NCBI RefSeq assembly: GCF_003269035.1
Contig: NZ_QLTK01000010.1
Span: 1-64,000 of the forward strand
DNA: 64,000 bases
From: Paraburkholderia bryophila
GTDB taxonomy: Bacteria > Pseudomonadota > Gammaproteobacteria > Burkholderiales > Burkholderiaceae
Reading direction: 5' to 3'
Under the pieces are notes generated by a model that was not told the origin of the DNA, did not search any database, and saw nothing but the letters and a program-made list of their open reading frames with translations. Position 1 is the stretch's first letter; the number at the start of each line of letters is the position of its first letter. Below, piece by piece: positions 42,732 through 51,162 of this stretch. The translations under genes and the position numbers were made by a program.

Positions 42732-43534
42732 GCTCATCCGAACGTCAGGCTGCGCGCTACGTGAGCTACTGGGAGACAGCGCCCGGCACATCCATGCCGC
42801 CTTATGTCGCGTTGGCGGTCGTGTCAATGCAGCGCGCCCTAGGTAGCGCGTTCCAGTTGCTGACGCCCCGGTCTGTGCCTGGGTTGATTGGTACGGATTT
42901 CCTGCGAAAATCCTGGGACTTCGAGCCGCTAGGATTCGAAATGATTAGCGAAATCAAAACGATCGTAGCCAAGAGTGACTACATCCGGATGGCGTACGTA
43001 TATCGACATGGCGGGGTCTGGCTCGATGCCGACACCTTGCTCTTTCGCGATCCGACCATGTCGCTGTTTCCGGAAGGCTTGACGTTCAATCTGCACTGGT
43101 ATAGCGAAGCCCTGTTTGCCTCGCAAAAGGGTAACGCGCTGCTCGGACGGGCAGTCAATGCGGCGTTGAGTCAGAAAGTGCACCCTTGGGGCAACCCGGG
43201 TGGAATCAAGGCGCTCGTGGCATGTGCCCCGGAGCAATTGTCCATCATCCCCGCCAGTGTCTTGGACCCTGGCTATCGACCGCTTTACAACTTCTCGACC
43301 TGTGACGTCATGAGGCGCCGCGACATCGCGGTGGACGAATTCATCACCGCGCCAAATGTTGATATTCTGAAGCTCTACAACACCTACTTTACGAGGACGA
43401 GCACGCGTCAGTGTTCGGTGGAGCAGTTCCTCTGCGAGGAGACCCTGCTGGCCAGGTTATTCCTCCACATCGAGGCCGATCCGTCCTACTGGATCGACCG
43501 GACAGATATGCTCATGGCGCAATGCGCAACTTAG
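42728..43534 (+). CDS. DXD glycosyltransferase (sugar-binding region family)
   Basis: Encodes 268 aa starting with GTG that overlaps the preceding stop codon (GTGA). Residues ~83-108 read SDYIRMAYVYRHGGVWLDAD followed by TLLFRDP, with the nucleotide-sugar/metal motif D100-A-D102. This is the Gly_transf_sug type (GT32-like) of capsular and mannosyl transferases. A donor sugar nucleotide is bound through the DXD. As the last gene of a coupled operon it may glycosylate the operon's product (inference). It overlaps the convergent GT9 gene by 4 nt. Confidence 0.78.
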   Translation: MSSSERQAARYVSYWETAPGTSMPPYVALAVVSMQRALGSAFQLLTPRSVPGLIGTDFLRKSWDFEPLGFEMISEIKTIVAKSDYIRMAYVYRHGGVWLDADTLLFRDPTMSLFPEGLTFNLHWYSEALFASQKGNALLGRAVNAALSQKVHPWGNPGGIKALVACAPEQLSIIPASVLDPGYRPLYNFSTCDVMRRRDIAVDEFITAPNVDILKLYNTYFTRTSTRQCSVEQFLCEETLLARLFLHIEADPSYWIDRTDMLMAQCAT

Positions 43535-45039
43535 GCAGTGCAAATGGTTCCAGTCGTCCCGACCTCTATCGCGCTCGACCTGATATGCAGGCGACAGTCC
43601 GTCTCCCGGGCAAGATCGAGCGGCTTCGCAATCAGCTCATGAATCGTCGGCGTACTCCGGTGTGGGGACCCGTGCGCAACGTAGAGCCAAGCTGGAAAGC
43701 GTCTTCCCGACCCGACAAGCTCCAGTTCGACGCGGACCAGGTCGAAAACTTCCCGTGTTCTTCCACTGGGGGTCCATGCTAGCGGAGGGGTGCGATGGTC
43801 CGGCTCTCGCACGTGCAGCGCGCGGTCCAGTTGCAGGTTGATAGTACCCGGGTGGCACTCGGCCACCTCTGGAAAGGTGGCACTGATCAAGGGGAGTTGG
43901 CGGGATAGCGTCCCGCTTGCAACCCCGAGACCCCGAACAAGACGCGCGGCGACCGTGATGCCCGGTTGCACCGGTGCAGAGGCCACGCCTAGATCGCGAA
44001 CTGCCTCGACCACCGCCGACGATGAGAACTCGTTCATGTCCTTTGCACCGGTCAGCCTGTAGCGCCGCACGTCCTGATGGCTAATGACCACGCGAGTGGT
44101 GCAGGAAGCAGGCGGTAGCCATGGGTTCGGCTCCTCCCCCATCTCAGGGTAGATAGCCACCAAGTTCTTGCCCAGGCCCACGGCCATATGAACGATGGCC
44201 GTATCGACGGTGATGGTGATTCGCGATGCACTCACCGCAGCAACTGCATGCCTGGGCGTCTCAATGCCATCGAGTGCCTTCACGTTGGGACGCCCGACTT
44301 GGACCTCGAGCTGCTTCGCTGCCTGGCGCGTAGGCAAGCTGCTGAGAATGCCAATTGTGAAACAAGGGTAGGTGTCCGCCAGGGTGCCCAACAATTCCAC
44401 GGCCTTAGTGGTGGCGAGGGATTTGTCTGCGCGACTGCCGTAGGGGTTTAAGACGATGTCCGCAGTGCCGATGCCCATCGCGCCTGCGGTTGAGGGCGAC
44501 GGAACGATATAGCCCGTCTGCACCGCCAGTAGACCGAGGCTCTGCAGTACGCGCGCGTACTTCTCCACGAAAAGCAGGTCCTTGGTGCTTGCGCCCAATT
44601 TGTGGCTTACCAGACGCAGCGCGTCGTCCAGGGAATAGACACGTGTCGCGTTCAGTCGCGAGAGAAAGAAGATTTCTCTAGGCTGAATACGCCCTACCAG
44701 GTGCACCACGACATCGACGGTGCCCAGCTCGCGGCGAACGCGTAGCAACTCGCGGAAACCGGGACGTGCGCGAGTGACAATGACCCGGTCTACACCGAAG
44801 TCCTCCCGATGCATTTCCTCTAGCTCGGCGACGGTGACAACGGTGACTCGCATCTCAGGGAGCTTGCGGACCTCGCGGTAAAAGGGCGACGAAACAATGG
44901 CATCGCCCAGCTTTGCATCCCAGCGCAGTACGACCACGTGGCCGGCTGTTCGCATAGCCGCCCGGGCGGGTGAACGATCGAAAAGCGCTCGGATTAGGCC
45001 TCGTGCAATGCTGGCCAGCGCCCTCCGTAGGCGAGTCAT
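43531..45039 (-). CDS. GT9 glycosyltransferase fused to a riboflavin-kinase-like domain
   Basis: Encodes 502 aa. Residues ~34-330 are a two-Rossmann GT9 (heptosyltransferase-type) domain: VVVLRWDAKLGDAIVSSPFY, LNPYGSRADKSLATTKAVEL, ITVDTAIVHMAVGLGKNLVA. Residues ~365-490 resemble the CTP-dependent riboflavin-kinase/DUF120 fold: ARLVRGLGVASGTLSRQLPL, CHPGTINLQLD, then AWLYVAHGSPHRSTPTIHEL. The PGTINLQLD segment corresponds to the PGTLN signature of that fold. A GT9 joined to such a barrel is unusual and I know of no described example. It is convergent with the four-gene operon, overlapping it by 4 nt. Confidence 0.65.
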   Translation of the reverse strand: MTRLRRALASIARGLIRALFDRSPARAAMRTAGHVVVLRWDAKLGDAIVSSPFYREVRKLPEMRVTVVTVAELEEMHREDFGVDRVIVTRARPGFRELLRVRRELGTVDVVVHLVGRIQPREIFFLSRLNATRVYSLDDALRLVSHKLGASTKDLLFVEKYARVLQSLGLLAVQTGYIVPSPSTAGAMGIGTADIVLNPYGSRADKSLATTKAVELLGTLADTYPCFTIGILSSLPTRQAAKQLEVQVGRPNVKALDGIETPRHAVAAVSASRITITVDTAIVHMAVGLGKNLVAIYPEMGEEPNPWLPPASCTTRVVISHQDVRRYRLTGAKDMNEFSSSAVVEAVRDLGVASAPVQPGITVAARLVRGLGVASGTLSRQLPLISATFPEVAECHPGTINLQLDRALHVREPDHRTPPLAWTPSGRTREVFDLVRVELELVGSGRRFPAWLYVAHGSPHRSTPTIHELIAKPLDLARETDCRLHIRSSAIEVGTTGTICTA

Positions 45040-45239
45040 CGTGCCCCCTGTGTAAAGGTTGCGCTGCCGGCCAGCCGGGAATCGCGCCTGAAAACGCAGA
45101 CACGTCGACGAATTCCAAGTCCGAACGCTAGCGGATTAATGTAAGACCGTCCATCGGTTGCGCCCATGCATGACGCACAGGCTGGCACAGGATCTCTGTT
45201 CTATGCGGCTATCGGTAATTAACCTGCAGTGCATGGCCG

Positions 45240-48200
45240 CTAGATGTTATCGGGCGTCTCGCCCTCAGCAAGGTGCGAGGCGTTGCCGCTGGTCGTCTTC
45301 CGTTTACGCCTTGCGGCTTCAACCATCGCGTCCTTTTGAGTGCGCTGGCCAAGGTTAAGCGCCAGGAATACTACCGTTACGGTTCGCCTGTCGAGTACGT
45401 AATGGGCTGCAAAGCCATCGGGCCTTGAATCGAACGAAGGCATCTCATCGATATGCTTAAATTTTGCGCCATCGAAGACCTCATTTTCCGCAATCTCCTT
45501 GAGTACCTCAATCGTGTCGGCGACAACGGAGTCGAAACAGTACGTGAGATGAAAAAAGATCCGACACAAACCATACCCGAAGAGCTTGTTGAGATGACTG
45601 ACCAGTTCTCGACGGTTAATCGCGTGCTTCGCGTTGCCGTTGCATATGACCGCCTCGATCACCGAAAGCTCGAAGTTCCCATGCTTGATGACGAGATCTC
45701 TTTCGCCGGGATTGCCTGCCACAGTTTGGCTACCCAATGACTGGTCCGGCACTGACCAACCGAACTTCTGCAATCTGCCGGTCAGCAACTCCCGCATGAC
45801 AGTGCTCAGCCCATTCTCGTCAAGATTCGCACGCGACAGCGCAGGCAGCATCAGGGACATCAGACCGGCCGACGCACCCGAAACAGACGTGACCATGAGA
45901 GAGTGAAACTTGTCGGGACTATTGTCCCATGTAAAAGGTGCCTCGCCCGCACCCGCTGCCGACCATTCGCTCTCGGCGCTTCCGTCGCTTAGGGCAACAC
46001 CCGTCGCTGTTTTCGGCATCGGGCCGACCGAAGCACCGATGAAATGCCTGACCTCATCGAGCAAGGGTGTTGTTCCGAAAGCAGTCGCCGCGTTCGTCAG
46101 AAGCTCCAATGCTTCATCATGTCGCCCTACTCGGGCCAGGGCAACCGCGTCGTACGCCGCTATTTGCGCCGTCGCTCGTTCTGCGTACTCCGCGCGCAAC
46201 AGAACATGAGCATCTTCGGGGCGCCCGACGGCAAGCAGGAGCAACGCCTTGTTGCTGCCGAGTGAATGGGCATCCGCGCCGGTCACGGACCGGCCCGACA
46301 GCTGCTCATATTCCGATAGCAGTTCGATTCCCTCCCGCAACTTCGCGCCCGTGAGAATAGCAAACGCATCGCCACCCATAACACGGCTTAGCTTGGCCGC
46401 AAACAGATTGGTGGCGTAGCTCTGCACTTGCGGGTTCTGTCGATGCAATGCTTCCAGCGTTGTCACTGCCCGGTCCAGATTCCCGCCCGGACGCTTGACC
46501 TGTGACAGAGCCTGATAAAAGGAAATAAGGTCCATAAGCGACTGCCGGTCCATCTGTTCAACTTTCTCAGGGAGCACAGCGGTGTCTATTGTCTTCCAGT
46601 CTTCCTGCATAAAGGCTAGATGGAGAGCAAATCGCAGACGCATCGTTTCGCGCCCGCGGCCCGGTCCCAGCGTCGTCGCAGACGTCTCTATCGTCATGAA
46701 CTGGGCCGCCGCACCGGCAAATCCCCCGTTCAGCAGATCTTCGATTCGCTTCTGCAAATCAACAATAGACCAAAGTTCCGCTGCCTCTTCAGGGACCAAC
46801 GCATCGATCCGGCGTTCAAACCGTCTTCGGAGCAGCGGCGGTGACCAAGACGACAACTGCGCGAGAAACCCTGGCTCGTCTGTTTCAAGGATCTGGACAA
46901 GCACTTTCTCCAACGAAGAATCCTCGAGCTTGCTAATGGCCGCGCCCAAATCAGCGGCGATGCTCCCTTCTCGCTGCGACCACGAACCAGGGGCCTCATA
47001 GCTCGGCGCGAACGCGGGTACCTTCCCTTTCTCACGGTGTGCGAGCGCGCCGATGCGAATGGCGTTCGCCAGAGCATCGACGATTTCCTTAGAAACAGAC
47101 TCGCCAATACTGGCCACTGCTCTGCTCAAAATGCGGATATGCGCTCTAACAGAGTTAGACAGCTCCCTGATGAGCATAAACAGGGCGGTAGTTTCCTCTT
47201 CGGTTTCACGAAGCCGCTGTCGGATGTCGAACGGATTAAGAAACACCCCGTAGTTACCGGTCCTGCTCGCCAGCCGACAAAGTGTCACTGCTGCCGACGG
47301 TGAAATCCGGGAAACGCTCAGGGCCGGGGATCGGCCCTGAATCGACAGAACGTAGGCTAAGGTCAAGACCTCCGGATTGACCCTCTCGATCTTGAACACA
47401 TCTACGAAGTCGAGTGCTGCGACAAATTGTGCGCTTTCGACGGGCTGCCCGACAGCTGCTTCGATCAGTGCGTCGGCCATTGATACCATCAGTGCCGGAT
47501 CCACATGCTTCAGTCGTGCCCGGAAAATTTGCAACAGCTCCTCGGCCACTGACACAACACCAGAATCGCCTCCGTCCCGCCTTCCGTGCAGCCACCAATA
47601 TACGGCCGCCACTTCTTCGGGTGGCACTCTGCCTTGCTCGAGCCAATGAACCATCACGTCAACGGCATCAGTGAACGCCTCGCATGTCGAACGCGCTGCC
47701 TCAGTTTGAAATAGATCCCGCTCCCAGGGCTCCGGGATATGCCGCCATGCTGCGATGATCTTGCATGCAAGTGGCGACGACTGCGGGTGCATCAAGAGGT
47801 CAGCAAGCAGCCGGGGACAATCATGGCATTCACCCGTTATGGCTCCGAGGATTTCCGGGTGCGACATCCCGAAATCAACCAGCGTCGCGAACGTCGGATG
47901 AGGCGCGGCTGCGCCCTCCTGTTGCTCGACCATCCGACACAGGATCCGCATGAGTCCCAAAGAGAAATGCGCGGCCTCACCAATCGCAAGTGATAAGCGC
48001 TCGACACGATTGTTGTCCAGCCATGCTACACGGCCTACCAGGGTCTTCGGAACAGCGTCGACGTATTCGGAGAAATCCGCCGGATCCCGGTTCGAAACGT
48101 GAGCAACAAGTTGCAGCAGTAGTTTCCGATACTCATCCCAGCCGCGGTGATGTGACTCGTCGACGGAGACCGCAAGCGCTGCAGCCTGGAAAGCCTCCGA

Positions 48201-48833
48201 GTCCGCCGAGCTCCAGGCATCGCGCGATACGTCGGGATACCCCAAGTCCATCCATCGCTGGACCCACCAAAGCAGCCGCATCGACTGATCATCGGGGCCA
48301 GCGTCTTTCCTGTCCCACAATCGGGCGCTCACCCACTCGGGCGATAGGCAAGCAATATGCGCGGGTCGCGTCGCCCCGGACAGCACCTGCTTCACGATTT
48401 GCTCGACGCGATCATCATCGTTAGAGCGAGCATCCCAGCGCCAATCGGTGCAATATCGGGCGTCCAGCCAGTTACGAAACGGGGATGACGAAGGAAACGC
48501 CTGCTCCGCCGCTCTCGCCACGTCGTACGAAACCGTCAGCCGATGCCACCCCTCGCAAATCCATCCCTCGTCAATAAGCTTTTCAAGACACGATCGCGCC
48601 GACTCAGGATCGGCGCAGTTTGCCTCAAAAAGCTCGAGCGCCCTATCCGGCGCCTCGGCCTTTGTCCAAGAAAGCTCCTGAAACAAGCGCAGCACCACTT
48701 CCTCGTCGTAAAGCTCAATGTCCGGCGCCAAGTGCCGGCCCTGCCGCTCCTTGGGCAACAGGTGTGAGAAACGTCGCCGCAGAACGCTACGGGTGTGGTT
48801 TGGTACCGAAGCAAGGCTCTTGAATCTGGTCAT
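45240..48833 (-). CDS. 1197-aa helical-repeat protein, partner of a PD-(D/E)XK nuclease
   Basis: Encodes 1197 aa, almost entirely alpha-helical. Residues ~760-980 contain TPR-like pairs (NLDRAVTTLEALHRQNPQVQ, EGIELLSEYEQLSGRSVTGA, LGSNKALLLLAVGRPEDAHV, VALARVGRHDEALELLTNAA). The last ~150 residues (LVIKHGNFELSVIEAVICNG ...) have a mixed beta type, and I see no Walker motif. It overlaps the upstream PD-(D/E)XK gene by 4 nt, so the two make a stoichiometric pair. Large helical proteins next to nucleases in defence islands usually sense invaders or hold the nuclease (inference). The C-terminal Lys/Arg tail is basic. Confidence 0.55.
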   Translation of the reverse strand: MTRFKSLASVPNHTRSVLRRRFSHLLPKERQGRHLAPDIELYDEEVVLRLFQELSWTKAEAPDRALELFEANCADPESARSCLEKLIDEGWICEGWHRLTVSYDVARAAEQAFPSSSPFRNWLDARYCTDWRWDARSNDDDRVEQIVKQVLSGATRPAHIACLSPEWVSARLWDRKDAGPDDQSMRLLWWVQRWMDLGYPDVSRDAWSSADSEAFQAAALAVSVDESHHRGWDEYRKLLLQLVAHVSNRDPADFSEYVDAVPKTLVGRVAWLDNNRVERLSLAIGEAAHFSLGLMRILCRMVEQQEGAAAPHPTFATLVDFGMSHPEILGAITGECHDCPRLLADLLMHPQSSPLACKIIAAWRHIPEPWERDLFQTEAARSTCEAFTDAVDVMVHWLEQGRVPPEEVAAVYWWLHGRRDGGDSGVVSVAEELLQIFRARLKHVDPALMVSMADALIEAAVGQPVESAQFVAALDFVDVFKIERVNPEVLTLAYVLSIQGRSPALSVSRISPSAAVTLCRLASRTGNYGVFLNPFDIRQRLRETEEETTALFMLIRELSNSVRAHIRILSRAVASIGESVSKEIVDALANAIRIGALAHREKGKVPAFAPSYEAPGSWSQREGSIAADLGAAISKLEDSSLEKVLVQILETDEPGFLAQLSSWSPPLLRRRFERRIDALVPEEAAELWSIVDLQKRIEDLLNGGFAGAAAQFMTIETSATTLGPGRGRETMRLRFALHLAFMQEDWKTIDTAVLPEKVEQMDRQSLMDLISFYQALSQVKRPGGNLDRAVTTLEALHRQNPQVQSYATNLFAAKLSRVMGGDAFAILTGAKLREGIELLSEYEQLSGRSVTGADAHSLGSNKALLLLAVGRPEDAHVLLRAEYAERATAQIAAYDAVALARVGRHDEALELLTNAATAFGTTPLLDEVRHFIGASVGPMPKTATGVALSDGSAESEWSAAGAGEAPFTWDNSPDKFHSLMVTSVSGASAGLMSLMLPALSRANLDENGLSTVMRELLTGRLQKFGWSVPDQSLGSQTVAGNPGERDLVIKHGNFELSVIEAVICNGNAKHAINRRELVSHLNKLFGYGLCRIFFHLTYCFDSVVADTIEVLKEIAENEVFDGAKFKHIDEMPSFDSRPDGFAAHYVLDRRTVTVVFLALNLGQRTQKDAMVEAARRKRKTTSGNASHLAEGETPDNI

Positions 48834-49750
48834 TCGTTTGCGGTTGAGGTGACGTTTTCCCGCATCGACGCTACCAACTGCTTCAGTAGCTGCAAGTCGG
48901 CTGCCGATGCGTCGGCGCGTGGGGTAAGCCCCCAGTGAGCGTTGTGAACCAGAAGGTTGCTCGCTTCTGACTTAGCCATAAATGTAAGGCGAAAAATCGT
49001 GCCGATGATTTTGCGGTGTTTGGATGCATATATCCATTGCCACAGCATGGCGTGCTGCGCGATGAACTCGTCAAGCATGCGCTCTGCCGACGCGACGAGT
49101 TCATCGTCCCCCTGGCTGATGTACAGCTTATCGCCACGATTGAAAATTTTTGTAACGTCGACTGCGAGAATTCCGCGGTGCCCAGAGCCAACTTCCGCCC
49201 CAAAGCGCTTCCCGAGCTGATTGCACGCATCGCGGACGTTTGCCTCGAGCTTACTCACACTGGTGACGCGCTTGCATTCGACCCATATTTTCTTACGATC
49301 GATTCGGATGCCTGTGTCGCTATCGGCACTCAGGATAGCCTCAACGCCACTGGCGGGGCGGTGAACTCGTGCCGCTACACACGCCTCGAAGAGGAAATTT
49401 CTTGCCGCGGCGGAATTGCCGGCCTCATCAGCCGCGTTCTTAGGCCCATTTACAGCCTTCTCGAGCTTCCTGACAATCGCGGTCAGCTGCTCCTGCGGTA
49501 AACTTCCAAATGCCCTATGCACGGCAACGAATTCGAAGATCTCGAACATCGAACTTACGAAGTCCGGAAATACCTCACGCCCCTCCTCATCCGATGCTGT
49601 TCGATACGCATCCTTCCAATACCGAAGCACCTTTTCGTAATACCCGATGCGCCCTGACTGCGCGATGGCAATTCCCAAGCTGCTCATCCAGTTGATGGCG
49701 GCTTCGTAGTCGCGATGTACGCTGTCGTACGTATCTTTGAGAATCGGCAT
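48830..49750 (-). CDS. PD-(D/E)XK nuclease-fold protein
   Basis: Encodes 306 aa. Residues ~115-180 show a PD-(D/E)XK core: an acidic/aromatic helix NFLFEACVAARV (E122), then SADSDTGIRIDRK with D145/D151, and IWVECKRVTSV with the E158-x-K160 pair. This fits restriction-type metal-dependent nucleases. About 110 residues of helical N-terminal domain precede the core (SVHRDYEAAINWMSSLGIAI). It is the first gene of an operon; its stop overlaps the ATG of the 1197-aa gene. No methyltransferase is present, so a restriction system of the classic type is unlikely. Confidence 0.68.
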   Translation of the reverse strand: MPILKDTYDSVHRDYEAAINWMSSLGIAIAQSGRIGYYEKVLRYWKDAYRTASDEEGREVFPDFVSSMFEIFEFVAVHRAFGSLPQEQLTAIVRKLEKAVNGPKNAADEAGNSAAARNFLFEACVAARVHRPASGVEAILSADSDTGIRIDRKKIWVECKRVTSVSKLEANVRDACNQLGKRFGAEVGSGHRGILAVDVTKIFNRGDKLYISQGDDELVASAERMLDEFIAQHAMLWQWIYASKHRKIIGTIFRLTFMAKSEASNLLVHNAHWGLTPRADASAADLQLLKQLVASMRENVTSTANE

Positions 49751-51162
49751 GATGAAAGAAAAGTCTAAGGGACGACAGCGTTAGTAGAAGACCGTTGTTC
49801 GGCATGCTGGGCTGTCTACTTAGATTCGACCCGCAGTTTCAACAGGCCACGACTTTGGCCCGAGTGTTATCCGCAAACGCCTACCCTGATGTAAATCAAC
49901 GGTCATGTTTCGGAGGAGTGCGATGCCAAGCTCGTCGAAAAACGGAGGGATTTCGCTGTCAAGTAGCTGGCGACAAAGTATTTTCACGATGTGTCTGGCA
50001 GACTCGCCCGGCTCGCTCGACTGGCCTCGCCTTCGTTCGACCGGAAAGGCATTCGTTGGCACCACGCACCTTCCTGCCGTCTCCCCCCGCCCCGCTTGGC
50101 GGTGACACCGCAGCAGACCCAACCGCGTCCGTGCGAGTCGCGAGCTCGGAGTTGCAGCATCTCTTACCTTGGCGCTTGACTCGGCTGCCGACGCACTCGC
50201 GCCACCTGACGCAAATCGGGTGGCATTGACGACCTGCGGGATATTGACCGAACCACAGGAGCACCGGTGGCACATATGACATCCCGGGACCGAACTTCCA
50301 CGAAACAACGCACCAGAATCCCGGACTCCTGACGCCTGTTACAGCCCCCGACACCCGCACGCTCGGGCGTTCGCCTACATACATACCGGCACTCGCCCCT
50401 GGTAAGCAAGCCGCGCAGCGGATCACCGCGAACACTCAAACTTGACGAGTCCAACGGTTATTCCAATGACATCCCTATCCCTAATTAGCTCAGGAAGGAA
50501 TAACCAGAGCAAACAATAGAAAAACCATCCCTCAGGAAGGATATCCTCCCTTTGGGATTTCTAGCAAAGATATCCAGATGTAAGCAAGAAAGGAATAGCC
50601 AAAGGCCCCTAGGCTTAATGCCAAGGCCCTTCCGCCATAACGGCTCCGCCAGACTGTCTCGGGTCCCGCGCCTCTAGCTTCGCCAGCGCGTCCGTTATCT
50701 CAGGACCCATCCCCGTGGTACGGATTTCCCTAGCGCGCCACCGGTCACACTCGTCCACGCTAGTGGTCACTCACCGAAGCCCTTCAGTCGGAAGGGGCGG
50801 CCCTAAACGTCGGTCGGCTCGTGCTCGGCGACGTCGTGACATGTAATGTATATCACCAGATGTGCCCTTACCGCTATGCCGGTAGCATACAAACTTCTGT
50901 TTCGAATCCATTCTTTCAAAAGCTCTGTTAAAAAGCAGGTGCATTTCGAAAACAAAAAATTTTTGACTAATGCCACACAACATGGTCTGCAGGCGTATTG
51001 AGCTGTAGGCGCCAGAAACAGCTGGCCCTATGCCGGACGCCACGGGATACCCTGGGATGGTGAGATAGTCTTGAGACCCTTGGCGAGGCGGCGAAGTTAG
51101 CACCTCGAGACGAAGGGCTGGATGTCGATCCGCCACGGACCGTTCATCTTGATCACCGATTT
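49751..51162. other. 1.4-kb gap with degenerate repeats between defence-type genes
   Basis: No supported gene of normal size. On the minus strand a short frame at 50615-50770 (GTG start, or ATG at 50710) encodes up to 51 aa ending LAKLEARDPRQSGGAVMAEG PWH. Between 50455 and 50610 the DNA is AT-richer and carries related short blocks (TATTCCTTCCTGAG on the minus strand, with variants), suggesting degenerate tandem repeats or structured RNA. The rest shows nothing I can support. Confidence 0.35.

Noticed and set aside
49820..50308. 162-codon minus-strand frame in the gap before the PD-(D/E)XK gene
   Set aside because: No domain recognised, Arg/Ser-rich N-terminal half; the C-terminal part (IPPFFDELGIALLRN) may be a fossil, but I cannot support a gene.
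50500..50770. Retron or group II intron RNA
   Set aside because: Repeats looked structured, but no reverse transcriptase gene is present and no msr/msd-type boundary can be drawn.
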